From Boswellia sacra (Eukaryota > Streptophyta > Magnoliopsida > Sapindales > Burseraceae): 64,000 nt of DNA. How positions within the stretch are numbered: the first letter of the stretch is position 1; the number at the start of each line of letters is the position of its first letter. Location of the stretch: assembly GCA_013180625.2 (NCBI GenBank), contig SNVD02006942.1, forward strand, positions 62,001 to 126,000, given 5' to 3'. The translations under genes and the position numbers were made by a program. The notes below the pieces were generated by a model that was given only the letters and a program-made list of their open reading frames with translations, ran no database searches and was not told the DNA's origin. Of this stretch, positions 24,301 to 38,399 are shown one piece after another.

Positions 24301-27300
24301 CTCCAGCCGGCATTATTCGGTTTAGCGTAATACTTAGATGGTATATATGTAATGCTACAATAGGAGTTGAAGCGATTAAATTGTTGGTTTTGCATGTCTT
24401 TGGAACTGGAGGAAATTGGATGTAGATTGACTGACCATTTTACAGCTGTTTTTTGTAAAGAAAATTGGGTGCATATTTCTGTTCATGTTGCTGCTCTTTT
24501 ATTTTGATTATTTCTGTCCCTTTTAATGTGAGTTTTGTTGATTTTTCTGAACCACTTGGGAGATCCCTTCTCTTTTGACAGAGGAGGATAAATTACGTTG
24601 GTTGGACTACGATATTAGAGTTCTCCCCTCCCACTTGTCTCAACTTTTTCTATGGCTTATTAACTTAATTATGCTTTCTGTTCCAGGTATGAAGGCACTG
24701 TTTGGGATGACTTGGCACATGGGAAAGGTGTTTATATTGCCGAGCAAGGCCTGGTCAGGTTTGTGATCTAACATGGCTGTTGCAGTTATGGTTCATTTCA
24801 TCTGTCTGTCTTTCTATCTGTAAGCTTCTATACAATTGATGTCACTCAATATGAGTTTTGAAGTCCCTTTTGCACCCATATTGGAGTATCAAATAACTGA
24901 TGATGTGTTGGGGCATTATATCTTTCTGTTGACTAATATCTAAACTTGAGTTTTAGCACCTCGAAAATCTTTGTCAAAGGGGAACAAGAATCTCATACAA
25001 AACATGTGCTTTTTTAGGTATGAAGGTGAATGGCTTCGGAATAATATGGAAGGTCATGGAGTTGTTGAAGTCGACATACCTGATGTAGAACCTGTGCCAG
25101 GTTCTAAGTATGTTTATTATCATTTAGTAACTCAGTGGTTAGTATCTGCACAATCCTTCATTGTAAATGAATTGACCTACTTCTTCATTTTCCAAGGCTG
25201 GAAGCAATGATGCGTGCTGAAGGAAAAATAATATCAAGAGATTTTATGTCCCCAGAAGATAGAGAATGGCTGGAGATGGATATCGAAGATAGCATTCGTA
25301 TGGCCGATGGCGAGTATGAAATCCCATTTTATGAGAATGACGAGTGGGTCAAACAGTTTGGGAGAAAACCGTACGTTTTATCTTCAAGCTTTCTGAGTTT
25401 TTTCTTTTCAATAACAATTACAGTAATTCTTTCCTTGTATGTTTTTATCAGAACAATGCAGCATATTTTCTGGGTGTCTTGTCTTTCACTGTCAGTGTTT
25501 GGATCTGCATCCATATTCTTGTGATGCGTGTAAGGCACCTTGGCTTTATTTTTAGGCTACTAGGTTGGACTTCTAAATTGTATTAAGTGAAGCACTTTTA
25601 TATGTTTTTAGCATGTGCCTTACTTTTCTGCCAAAGAATGTCAAGGTTTTAGGAGGTAATTATGATTATCAGCTGAACTTACATCTGTTTGAATGTGAAT
25701 CAGATTTTGTACTGGATGACTTGACAGTTTGTTAAGTTAACAGAAATGAGAGGAATAGTAATCTATTGAATAAACATTAGGTACATGCACTTCAAAGATG
25801 GATGAATGCATGAAAACATGCTAAATGAGTTTGTTTATTAATCTTTTAAAGTTGTTCATCTAATTTCATCTCTTGATGATTTAGACCTCTTATAATTTCA
25901 TCTCAGAGTCTCATGAATGTACTTGAATTGGTTGATGTTTTAAGATGCTTGTACAATTTAGTAGTACATGTCTGAACCCAGCATAACCATCAGATTGTGC
26001 CAATCCAAACAATTTGATTTTTCAGGCCATGGGTGCCAAATTAAATGAACTGAAACTCTACATCTCTCTTGTGTGAAAGTAGGCTGTGGTTTAGAATGAT
26101 TTTTTACTTTTTATTATTACAAGACATAATTTATTTTTATTTCATTTTATTCTGCAAAAGCATCTTCATGACATTATTGATGATAGTGTTTTTATCACAG
26201 GGAGAAAGGTAGATATCGCTATGCAGGTCAGTGGAAGCATGGGAGATTTCATGGATGTGGTTTATATGAAGTCAATGAGCGTCCTGTATATGTAGGTCCC
26301 TGATGCACTAAGTTTCAGGTTCTGTGAACTTGGAGGCTCAACTTAATATATTAAAGATGAAAAATAGGTTTAGACATTGTATTGCATTAGCTGGTGCTTC
26401 TTGCTAGTATAAGATCTGAAATTTGATATGCTGCAAAATTAGTGGGAAGAAATCTTGCTAGAAAATGACCATTTATATGATGTTAAATTTAGTTTTGTGG
26501 ATGCCAATATGTAGCTTGTACTTGGATTTTGCAATTTATAAGCCTGTGTTATATGGCCTTCTTTTCCCAAAGTGTAAACAACCTCAACTCTTACATGTTA
26601 AGCGAGCTCAACTATTTTGTTATATGTCCTCTATGTAAATGCAGGGAAGATTCTACTTTGGGGAGCTAGTGGGGGACTCTGAGGGTTGCGATGAAGAGAC
26701 TTGTGCGGTAATAAAAGTTTTTTAATCTCTCATGAGTTGTATTTTATTGTTTATTTTTCCTTGGGTGAGAAACATTTTAGTAAGATGGAAAAGAAAAATA
26801 ATCTCCATTCACTGTTTTAGAAGATATTTGCTGACGTCGTAGGTTTTTCAGCTGCATGCAGGTCTTGCAGAAGTAGCTGCTGCTAAAGCTAGGATGTTTG
26901 TTAATAAACCCGATGGAAGTATGTATTTCTCTAATTAATTTTTAGTTGTGCTGGAATAGCTGCATTCGGTCGCAAACTATTTTTATTAGAAGCTGTAGAG
27001 TTTGAAACCTGTAACATGTCAAATTGGTGTTGACAATCAACCGCAGAAAAAGTATGATGTGCATTTGGAAGGGGGACAATAATAATATGGGCCTAGTACC
27101 TATTTTTAAACATATCATCATATTAGCTGATGTGGGTGCATGTATTGATGGATCGAAGTTTGTGTAAATTGGTGTTGGATTTCTTAGAAGTTAGTTGAAT
27201 GGGCCATGGAAACTTTCAATTATTCTCACTTCTGCTGCATATAGGATGGCAAACATTATGAAACCTTAATGAAGCTTTGGACATCCTATACTAAAGATTA

Positions 27301-30300
27301 TAAAGTTTGAGCTTAATGTATCAACTTGAATTTTATCCCCCCTGCTTCAGGCCAGACCAAAGTCCTTTCAGGATTCAATTAGCTGAGACTTGGTTAAGGT
27401 TATAAGTTGAACATGCAGATGATTTGGGGCTATAATTCTTTTTTCTTTACAATATTTTGACAGCTAATTTTAAAAAATGTTCCTCTTTTGTAAATGACTT
27501 GGGTATTTTTATTTTGTCGCTGTAGTGGTCAGAGAAGAGAGAGGTCCATATACCGATCCTCAGCATCCCTATTTTTATGAGGAAGAAGATGTGTGGATGG
27601 CACCAGGCTTCATCAACCAGTTCTATGAGGTAATTGGAATATATTTTCAATTAGTTTTTTCATTTCTAGATTTTATGAGGAAATGAAAATGAGTATGTCC
27701 ATTTGGCAGGTTCCTGATTACTGGAAAACATACGTTCATGAGATTGATCAGGAAAGAGAAATGTGGTTAAACTCATTTTATAAATCTCCTTTTAGGATAC
27801 CTATGCCTGCTGAACTAGAATATTGGTGGGAGAAAGGTATCTTATTCTCTTTCTTTGTGTGTATATATTGTGTGTCTGTCTGTGCATACTTGTGGCTCAG
27901 TACTAGATTTTCACATGACATTTTGTTGGTAAGGTTGGTGAGGGGGCTGCTTCCAATATGCAACTCACGAGAACTAATGCTCTTTCTTTCTAATTTTACA
28001 GATTTCTTTTATTACCACTTCATTTATGAAAAAATATTATAGACTGCACCCGAGGTTTTGGGGTTTGGTGCAGTATCAAGAGCAGGGCAAGTATGGGCCT
28101 TTTGATCATCAACCAACCCTACCTTTTAGGAAACTGATTACACTTCTAAGTAACAAATTTAGTCAGTTTCCACTAGTATACTGTTGATTATATATTCGCC
28201 AAGTTATCTTCTTAAAATTTATAAATAAAACTAAACCATCAACCCTCAACATATAAATATTGTAAATAAAAATGTTAGGACCCAAAATAAGTTCTTGACA
28301 CAACTTTCTTGGTCTTTCAATAGTTACTGTAACAAAATGAAGGATAATATGAGAGAAGATATAATTTATTTTTCCATTTGAACAAAGAATTCCATTTGAC
28401 AGTTTAAATTTGGTTAAGTACTGAAGAATATAAGAAAAAAGGCATTTAATTAGAATTAGAAATCATTTTGTTTCACACTTTCTAGGCTTAATAGACAACA
28501 TCTTACCATCAGCATTCTAATTTCTGGCTTGTTTCTGGTTTTATTTAGTTCTTGCAACAGCTTGATGTCCATTACATTTTTCTTTATCAGATGAGCCTCC
28601 AGAGTTTGTTTTGGTTAACAAGGAACCAGAGCCTGATCCTGAAGATCCATCAAAGCTTATATATACTGAAGATCCCCTAATCCTACACACACCAACTGGA
28701 CGGTTAATCAATTATATCGAAGATGAGAAATATGGAGTTAGATTGTTTTGGCAGCCGCCTTTGAAAGAAGGGGAAGATGTCGACTCAGCGAAGATTGAGT
28801 TTCTGCCACTTGGTCTTGATGAGTTTTATGGAATACAGGAGGGTGAGGAAAAGAAAACCATATGGAAGAGTGTTGCAATGGCATTGGGAAAGGTATTCAA
28901 GCCAGTGTTTAATAAACTACAGAATTGGTGTGAAGAGCAGAAGAAAGCTAGTGAGATAAAAATGGATCTGTATGAAAAAGAACTTGATCTGATAGAGGCT
29001 GAATTGTGTCTGGAAGAGGCCATTGAGGACATGGATGAGGAGTTGAAGAGGAGAGAAAAAGAGGAAGGGGAAGAGAAGGAAATAGAAATTGGCTTGGAGG
29101 AGGAAGAAGATACTTCTGTTTTGCCTAGACAAGCTGAGAAGGATATAGCTGAATTGGAGAAAGGGAAAGATGAGGTTAAAAAGGAGGACATGAAAGACGA
29201 AGTTGAAAAGGAGGAAGAGGAAGAAGAAGAGGAAGAGGAAGAGGAAGCGGAGGATGATAACACACTGTCCAGTTTTGGATCTGTTATTGCAGATCAGAGC
29301 CCAAAAAAGGACGAGCAGAATGGGAAAAAGCCTGGGGACTCTCCATTTTCTTCTTCTTCTTTGTCATTTGCTTCATGTAGTCTTGTTTCACTGGTGAGTT
29401 CTGATCCCTTTTGAATATATAGGACTGCATAAATCCATAGATGCTTTTCATTTCTGCTTGTTAACAATAGGCAATAATTTGAGACGAATTTGAATGACTA
29501 AAAAAAGAAATGTAACACATTTAGAAGGGTACTGTTTGCTGCCATGTTTGAAATGATATTCTTCTCTTTTTATGATAAATCTAGTTTTCACGTTGAACTT
29601 TTCTTGTCCTGTATTATGAGAATAAAACTTGTGGTAACTTGAACTTTGAATCTATGGAATATAAGGATTTAATAATTATATTTAGATAAGCATATACATT
29701 TAGCGTATAAACTTTGGCAAATGAGTGGATGATATCACGTTCAAAGTATGCAATTAAAAAATACAATCAAGGTCCAGGTGTTGAGCAGAGGTGAGATTGG
29801 AATGTGGTATTTGTATGAGATTCATTTATCAGTGTAAACTTGACTTCTGTATCTAGCACATAGAAGAGTAACAATGATCAAAATAATATAATTCGAGACC
29901 AAGCACCAAATGGAGATATGTTCCTTACCTAAAGCCTAACCATGCTAATCTACGTCTCGATTAGTAAGAATTGTTTGGATTGAAGTTTATGTGAGAGCAG
30001 GAATTTTGACAATGGCTTTAGCATCTATTTCTATGGTATGTTCGAGTTAAATTGACTTGTCATGATGTTGATACATCTAATTATTTGGTTTTTAATGATG
30101 GTCCTTTTTTTCATTTTATGTGAACTCATGATCTTATTTATTTATTTCTTTGACTTGTTGAAAATTCAGATTATAAATGTCTGTATTTATATTTATTCTT
30201 ATTGGTTTTGTAGGTTCCATCTGGGCTGCAAAAATCATTTTTATTTTGGAAACAAGGCAGATTGCCGCTAAAACGAGCTACCCCATGTGTAGAGGACTCT

Positions 30301-30639
30301 AGTGGTGACTCGTTAACAGTTGATAAGGTCAGTTTCCTTTCAGCAGATAGCCGAAGAGGGGGCTTGAGGGCAGTTATTCAAGCACATCATAGATGTCAAA
30401 TAAAAACTCACTCGAGTATAAGGGGATCTCAGTTGCATTCCCCATCTCGGAGCCGATCATGCCTGTCAGATTCTGGCAGCTCCAGAAGAGTCCTAAAAGC
30501 GGTGAGGGCATATAGCCAAAGTTGGCTGCATTCAGCGCCAGATTGTGATTTTGACAACATATTATCGTTGCATACGCAGTTGTGTTATGTGGAATCAAAT
30601 ACAGATACTAAAGGTTTTGATCCTCATTATACTCTCTAA
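21348..30639 (+). CDS. TIC100: TIC100-like chloroplast inner-envelope import protein (MORN-repeat)
   Basis: Resembles Arabidopsis TIC100/EMB1211 (AT5G22640), described as a subunit of the 1-MDa TIC translocon of the chloroplast inner envelope. Exons: 21348-22009, 24687-24758, 25018-25107, 25197-25370, 26201-26291, 26645-26707, 26852-26918, 27526-27629, 27710-27836, 28591-29393, 30214-30639. The junctions are GT-AG and the sum of 2679 nt gives 892 residues, close to the Arabidopsis length. The N terminus is acidic (polyGln, then Asp/Glu). MORN motifs: YEGTVWDDLAHGKGVY about 222, YEGEWLRNNMEGHGV about 246, YAGQWKHGRFHGCGLY about 339, and a weaker YFGEL unit after it. WQPPL and acidic coiled-coil segments fall in exon 10 (about 484-751). 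The last exon is basic and Ser-rich. No obvious cleavable transit peptide is visible. Intron 1 (2.7 kb) is enlarged by the palindromic retroelement at 22124-24178. Confidence 0.9.
22628..23155 (-). pseudogene. Retrotransposon gag fragment, left arm
   Basis: An open frame of about 175 codons whose C-terminal two thirds match the plant Ty3-gypsy gag pattern: GGQSFDGN, EAWLSKLERIF, LLEGGAYHWWDSV, TWAMFKKEFFDHYFP, EFLRLVQGS and VKEYEKKFLELSRFAP. It stops just after this, without the zinc knuckle or protease expected downstream. It is therefore a truncated gag inside the palindrome rather than a host gene. The first 30 codons come from the spacer and its edge. Confidence 0.8.
23173..23687 (+). pseudogene. 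Retrotransposon gag fragment, right arm (frameshifted)
   Basis: Mirror copy of the left-arm gag fragment. The frame reading REENTIER breaks at about 23310-23400. It resumes at 23406 in another frame as LLEGGAYHWWDSV, FKKEFFDHYFP and EYEKKFLELFRFAP, then a stop. At least one frameshift separates it from the left arm, where the same region is open. Confidence 0.8.
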
Positions 30640-31083
30640 AAGTATGTTGTAACTTGAGCCTTATGAAGAGGGTCAATTTTTGTTGTAGCATCATTTCATT
30701 GTCATCCAATTTTTTCATATGAACTTTCAGCTTTGCCTTGTTTAAGATAGGCAAATAAAATACAGAATTAGAATTTTTTATGATTTCATATGTTCCTTTT
30801 TGTAGTTCGTAAGACAGGATTTTCAGAAATAGGTGGCCGAATGCTTTGATATCTGGACATCCTGTTAGAGAATATTGTCTCTTTTGAAAAATCTATTCTG
30901 CAAACTAATAATAAAAGAGTCGATAGACGGTATGTTTTCAACTTTCTGAAAATGTATGTGATCAGGGTAGTTGAAAATCAGTTTCATACATATAAAAAAC
31001 AGTAAAATTCTCATCTTTTTTCCTTTCGGAAGATACAGCAGGAGCAAAACAATCAATCTAGTGATAATGAAAGATCCAAAAGA

Positions 31084-31226
31084 TTCTTTCAATGTATCAT
31101 TTCCGGGTTCAATGGAATTCATAAGTGTAGGGAGAAGTCCTGTTAAATAGAGATTTCTTTCAATGTATCATTTCCGGGTTCAATGGAATTCATAAGTGTA
31201 GGGAGAAGTCCTGTTAAATAGAGATT
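31084..31226 (+). repeat. 71-bp tandem duplication
   Basis: The segment starting TTTCAATGTATCATTTCCGG is present twice, head to tail, with a 71-base period (CAATGTATCA at 31090 and 31161). The copies are essentially identical, implying a recent duplication. It is noncoding and lies about 0.45 kb downstream of the TIC100-like stop codon. Confidence 0.9.
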
Positions 31227-34200
31227 TTTTTTTTCGATCATACTGCAATTTTTAGTACGATACAAGGATCACTACATAAATAGTGTTACACCTGTAATCG
31301 TAAAATATTGATGGTTTGTTGAACTCTGTGAATTGCGTAGAAGTAGGATACTTCAAATTTAAGAGCTTTATAAAATGTTTTCGCTGGAAAAAAAATGTGA
31401 AGGGAAGATCCCACTTAATTGCGTTGGGCATATAACATCTTCTTTCAAATTTTCTGGAGGTCAGAAAACGTTTTCAAGTGTTTTGTGAATTTCGCATCGG
31501 TTCTTTCCATGTTTTTCATAATATGACTTGAATACCTCTTTCTCGAACATTAACTGAAAGTGATTATGACTCATCCTAACTTTCCATATAAATAATATGG
31601 TCTTGCTTAATGATTGTATACTTCTCAATTAATGCCAAAATATGTGCTTGGATTCTAAGGATGAATCTTGTCATTTTTGCAAAGCTCTGATTTTCCAGCT
31701 ATGAAGTTGATTTGTATCTACCAGTTGCATCAACGCTTTTGTTTATCTTACATATCTAGATATCTAATCCTTTCCCTTTTCTCTTCAATCTTGCATTGAC
31801 TTGACTTGACCATCAATGGTTAATCAATACATAGACAATTCAGTAACCTCTCTACGACTAATTAGCATTCGTTGAACTCTTCAACAAAGGTTAACGCTCT
31901 TGAATTCATATCCAACTATTAAAGTAACATGACCCACTTTATCCACTCAACTATCCAATAAACTAGGAATAGTAAGTAACAACAGCATTCAACAGATGTT
32001 CCAAGTTGAGTTTGGTGGGGGACCTCATTGAATTGGAAGAGTATTCATCGTAAGCACAACCCACAAAACAATCATAATCTTGGGGCCATTTTCACCATGC
32101 AATGCATCTTAACATAAAACAATACACACAAATGGACTGATTTGTTTTCTGTATTCAATCCACCCATCTACTCGGTCACTTGCTCTGCAACTAGTGTCCA
32201 TGGACCCAGAAACTAGCTGTGAGTTAAATGTTTGTTTTGTAATTCATATTATTCAAGTCTATCCTTGAATGTCATATATCTACCTTTTGATGTTACGGAA
32301 CATCAATGGCGAGAGAAAACATCTCTATTCTTTTAAGAGCAATATTATTCTTATAAACTATTTATAAAAACTTAAGTATACAAATCCATGTGTCATGATT
32401 TGATTGAATAAGTGAATTTCAAATTTTAATTACATTAATTAACGGATGATATGACAGATAATTTATAAAAGTAGCATTTTCTTTTAAATACTTTAGAAAA
32501 CCAAACTCAACCCAGAGGACAAAAAAATTAAATCCACCCAGCTGCCTGGTCACTTGCTCCGCAACTAGTGTACATGGACCCTGAAACTATAGGATAAATT
32601 AACAGTCGTATTATAATTCATATTATTGTGACTCTAGCATTGAATGCTACACATGTCTATTTTTCGATGTTACAAAATATCGATATCCAGAAAAAAAGTC
32701 TCCACTCTTTAAAATACTCTGGAGACCAAATTCAACCCAAAATGATACAGAGCTGTTCTTAATCCATTACAGACAATTTTAGGGATAAAATTATAAGTCA
32801 GTTTAGTGTAAATATGTGAAGCATATCCTCTCAAAATTAGGAATAACAAGTGAGATCATAATTTATTATCTCTCATAATTATTGAACTAGTTAAACAGGG
32901 ATCAGCAATCAGGCAAGTTAGTTGGGACTATACTGAAGAATTGTTCATCATAATTTGATTTTGACCACCTTATCCTCATAATTTGGCTTTAAAATAATTG
33001 AATATGTTGAATCCAAAAGCAAAAATAATCATGCAACTCCACTATTTCAGCTAAAATTGATGTATATTCATCTCTCATAATAATTGACCTATACATCAAA
33101 TATAGAAATTAGATAAGAAATTGAAATGCCCTATGCTTTGCTTTAAAAGTAAGTAACGTGATAAATGGTATAATGGTTATGATTTAAAATAATAACATAC
33201 AATCAATTCCAGCTAATTTTCCTATTACATAGATAACCTCATCTGAGAAGGATTCTCTGTTGATCTGATTTTTAATCAATATTTTTTCAAGATTGTGATC
33301 GGTATTGAGACAAATTGAATCAATAAAAAAAAGTGAATAAAGATAAATCTTAATCATCAATATTTATTGACTTTTTACTCTAACTCCATCGTATATAACT
33401 AAAAGCAAAGAAGATAAAAAGTGGATTGGTCCATGTAAGATGAAGAGAATCTTAAGGGTTTCTTTTTATTTTTCTTTCATTTCTCATTAATCTCATGCTA
33501 AAAATAAAGGAAAAAGCTAGGGGAAAAAAAACAAAATAAAAAACATTGCCATGTTTTCCACTTGAGAGCAATAGTTATGTTGAGGGCCACAAAAATGTAT
33601 TTAGCTCTCAACTTGTAGCTTCACATTCATCACTCTCCCTACTCACATTTTCACTCCACTTCTTTTATGCCCTACATTGTAAACAAAAATACAAAACAAA
33701 TAAACATATAGTCTTTTGATTTTTCCTTTGAAATGACAACAAAAACAAAATTCAATTATGTTCATGTCTCCAGCTACTTAAAACAATTTTATTGTTTAAA
33801 CAAATTTCTAAATTTACATCCATCAACACAAAATTGGGTTAATTGATTTTGGTTTTTACAATAAGTTCCCAAATAGCATATATCAAATATCATATATTAT
33901 CTACTTTCGATAGTCAAAATTTATCCACATTGTCCAACTTCCACGTACCTCACTAGATCCCTTTTTTCATTTTGTTATTTTTCCAATTAAGACGTCTCAT
34001 AGAAAAGATTAGATTAAGAAAAGATATTAATTAGATTTTGTGAATGTCCTTTAATTTTCTTTTTTTGGGTGAATGCGTTATTTATTAAAGAATGCTTCAA
34101 AAAAATCTAATCAAATATATTTTCAGATTGTGTTAAGGAGATTTTTAAATATAAAATCAATAATACTTTCTAGAAAACCAACTACTAAGAATTTTTTTTT

Positions 34201-35100
34201 ATTTTGAATTATATTAATGGCGTTTTCATTGTTCAGCAACCGATGTTAATTGTTTTCTAAATAAAAGTAAGACAAAAAATTTTAATATTTCAAGATTTTA
34301 GGTGCTGAAAATTTTAATAGATCATTTGGTTTTCATCCATGTCATTTAAGGGGAAAAAATTAAAAAAAAATTGTATATTATATACATTTTATTTAATTTT
34401 TTATCCCACGTATCATCGCATATCATATTTGAATTATAAACCTGATATGCGGATAATAACTCATTATTATAGTATATATGATATAAGAATAATGTTACTC
34501 TTTTTAATTTTATAGACAAACTTTTACATATAAAGTAATGTATTATAAAAGAATTGAAACAATAAATATATAAAATCAACTCATATAATATAGAATAATA
34601 TAATGCGCTGATAAGAGAGCAATGTCATATAAATTTATATATAAAGTTTGTAGCACTACTCATAACACAAACATAAGATAAACATGATACACTTATTAAG
34701 TCAACCATTAGCTAACATATTTTTAAAATGACAAAATTATACATTAATTAAACTAATTCAATAATTTGCCCCATCCAAACACGTCTTTCTTAACATTCAA
34801 AACTAAATCAATTCCCAAAATCATTGGGTAAGTATACTCTAATGATTGTCTGAAATGCACATGCCGATGTGAATATTCTGGGTCCGTCTACAGTCCAGGA
34901 ATATTCTAAAACCAAACAAGAGATCAACATGGGCAGGGGCTGTCGCTACCCTTAAAATATATTAAAACTTTCCATATAATTAACCATTAATGACGATTAA
35001 TTTAATCTTTTCAGAGCTTAGACTCCTTCTAATCTTATCAGCTTCTTTACAAACAAGAAAGGGCGGAGTTACAATATTTATCAGTGAAGTTTAGTGAGAG

Positions 35101-35356
35101 GATTGAGAAAATAACTCAAATTAGGGGTTTTTTTCATAAATAAACTTTTTTTTAATTTACATTTTATGACCATATTTGACGTTGGACCATGTCTAACGGA
35201 TGTGTACGATAGTGTCCGATTGTATTTGATAGGTGCAATCGATAGTGTATGATAGTGTTCGAATTTGACAGAGGGTCATAATATGTAAATGTTTAAAAAC
35301 ATAATCATTTTTATAATTTACACTTAAACTTGAGATATTTTTTGAATTTGACCAAG
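35101..35356. repeat. Dispersed AT-rich element, copy 1
   Basis: It begins GAGAAAATAACTCAAATTAG, has internal repeats of a GTGTCCGAT/GTCTAAC type, and ends ACTTAAACTTGAGATATTTT. The ends are weak inverted copies. The layout is the same as at 35974-36194, 58950-59190 and 60157-60450. Probably a non-autonomous DNA element family. The termini are approximate. Confidence 0.4.
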
Positions 35357-35973
35357 TTTATTAGCGGAGGAGCTAGCTATAGTTTGGAAAGGAGTTTCCG
35401 CAACTCTAAAAAATACAATAATGGAGAGAGAGCTGCGGCTGGTTGTTGTGATGACTTGGAGAAGTCTTGGACAATATGCAAAGACTAATCAATTCAATAC
35501 ATGGTTTGCTGCCCCACGTGGAGAGTGTAGACATAATTGAGAAAGTGATATAGAATTGAAACTTTTGCGAGTCCAAATTGGGTTCAAAATTAGGCCAATA
35601 GAGACTGTAACTTCTTGACTGAACTTTTCTTCACATGTTTTGTTTCAAGCCTATACCCACCTTCGCCAGCTATTGCCTCCAACCTTCTCTCACTCGTCTT
35701 TTTCTGGGCTTGATTGTTGTCACTGGATATTGCCTGCACTAGCTTGCCTAAGTTGTGTACAAGTTACAATGTTCATATCATACAATCATCAACTATTAAA
35801 TAAGACTTGAGAAAGGGAGATGCAACTAATATTTAATTGAATTATATCAGTGGAACTATGGATTGATTCATTGAAATTTGAAGCCAAATAAATTAAAGTT
35901 GCGTGCATAATATTTTATGTTTTGACTTAGCACCATGCAATTATCAACTAATACATTAGTAAAGTTAAAAGAA

Positions 35974-36194
35974 GAGAGTTTCAAATCGGTAAATTTGTCA
36001 AAGTGACCTTATTTATGAGAACTTTTTGATAAGTGTTATAATATTGTCTAACATGACACTCATTGTCGAGCATTGTTTAGACATTATCAAACACATTTGT
36101 TAGATACTATCAGACATAGTTATAACATACAAAATTTTAAAGTCGGTAATATTTTTATACTTCACGCTTAAATTTGGGTGTTATTAGAAATCTC
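35974..36194. repeat. Dispersed AT-rich element, copy 2
   Basis: Left end GAGAGTTTCAAAT and right end TTAGAAATCTC are weakly inverted. The interior carries degenerate TGTCTAACATG, GTTTAGACATTATC and GTTAGATACTATC units, and a CTTCACGCTTAAATTTGGGT block before the right end. It is a relative of the other three copies listed. Confidence 0.4.
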
Positions 36195-38399
36195 ACTTTA
36201 GAATTTTGTTAATAAACCAAATGGGTAGACAAATTTTACACTCAACTCTATCTTAGATACTTCTATATATTGTATAGATTAAGCATAGATGGTATGGATA
36301 CGTAAAACCTAAGAATCAATCGTTGTATAAGCACTTCTATAGTTCTATTCAATATATTCCTCAATTATAAGCCAGAGTGTTTGTGAATTTTGCTTCTTGT
36401 GATATAAATGTTGATCAGTAAACTAAATTATTGAAGTTGAAAAGATGCTTTTGTCGATGGTTTGATGTTAACAAGCATTAATTCTTATAAGCAAGTTGCG
36501 TTTATCCTCTTATCTAAATGCTAAACTCTTCAACGTTACCTACCCAAGTTATAGACAAAAAAAGAAAGTCATTCATTTGTCTTTAAATCCAATGAAAATT
36601 ATGTGTATGAATATACATAATAGGAGAAATTATAACGCGATTGAATTAGTAGTATTAATATATTAAATGTCAAAATATTAGTGGATAAATGAAAATGGTG
36701 ATAGTAATTTTCACAATAAATAAGGTATCAAAAATAGATATGATGTGTTTTTTTTAAAAAAAAAACCTTCGATTGAAAATTTGAAACCACGTTTATATGA
36801 AAAGCAAACTTGAAATACAATTGTGATAAACGTGTACTGAAGACAAGATTGAAGACTAGCCATAAATAGGAAACACATAGCTAAAGGTGGTATTTCATTC
36901 AATCAAGTAATCCAGCTCAACACGACATGTCACACAAGGTGGCATGCAATGCCACTAGTGAATATTTGGACCACAAAAACTAATTGGTTCGATTCAAATT
37001 CAATTCAAATATGTCTAATTGAATTTTTACTCCTTATAAGATTGTCCTACCTAGTCAATAATAATGTAGCCGCCAAGGTTTAATTATAACACGGGTGAAT
37101 CAAATTAATTTTTATATATTATGATTCTTAAATAATGAAAGAGTAAAAATATTATAGTCGACAAATATAATTTTAGTTGAACTCTACTAATCACTGAAGG
37201 TGGGCATTTGACATAACCAAATTCATGCTTCACATAATTATAGACACTCTTCGCTAATTTTGTAAATATAACATTATTTATTTATTATTTCTTAAATAAT
37301 CTGTAATTGTTCTCTGATAAATGTAATTCAGGTATCAATTGAAAATAATAATAGATAAATTTTTATCTAGAATGAATTCAAATAAGATAATGTTTACTGT
37401 GTATCGTGCCATAACTAAAAAATAAATTAATTGAAATATCTTGAAGGGAATGGCATCACTTGAATATAATAAATTATATAAATAGACTCTCTTTTCTTAT
37501 GGTATAAACTAAAATATTCTCAAAATAAATGAATGGTTGATTTGATGCATGATACTTGACACATCAGTATTTTAATAAAACCAAAGAAACTATAGAGTAA
37601 ATTAATTTATTTGCCTACCATGTACCAGTTGATTTCATCATTGGCTCAAGTCAAGCGTGGCGGGTCCATATTCTCTACATCGTAAAATTATTATTTAAAA
37701 CTACGCGTGCTTGCTTCCATTTAAAAACACTATTTACTCTCCTAGTTTGCTCAATAATTTGAAGAAACAATGCACCGGGACAACCCCTAAACTCAGATAT
37801 TAAATCGATTTATTATCTAAAAAGCATTTTTAAAATAGTTTATTTATGATTTGATTAATTTTATTAAATAAGATAAAATCAATAAGTACTTTCGAATTTT
37901 ATTTAATTTCAAGCAAAAAAACGATTATATACTTTTTATCAATTACACTCCTAAAACTGTTGATTCGAATGATAAATATATAATTTAAAGACAACTTAAA
38001 AAGTGTTGTTAATGAAAAATATATAATTATTACTTATTTAAATTTAAAACAAAATTTAAAGATATTTATTGTAATTGTTTCATAATTAAATATCATTATA
38101 TTTTAACTATTGCAAAGCTAATTTTATCTCTTATTACCTTTTAAAAATGATAATAAATATATTATGAGAGGATGTCATCAAATTATTTATTGATAGAGAG
38201 ACAGAATGACTTAATTTATTAACATTCACAAAAATTTAACACATCCAATATTTGTAACTTTTTTTTTTAAATTTCTCGAACTTTCTGCGCCTTTTTGAAC
38301 CTTCCTCGTTATCTAACTATTTGACACATACTCAGTTCATTGGACGGTCCACAAAACATATCAAAGTTAAATAAATTGAATTATTTCATCATCTAAATT

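Noticed and set aside
28826..29263. Minus-strand Ser-rich frame of 145 codons
   Set aside because: It is the complement of the Glu-rich coiled-coil exon of the TIC100-like gene (GAG/GAA read as CTC/TTC).
34346..34579. 77-codon minus-strand frame and similar AT-rich frames in the 31-40 kb gap
   Set aside because: Composition is Ile/Tyr/Phe/Asn-rich as expected from AT-rich noncoding DNA; no domains or splice support.
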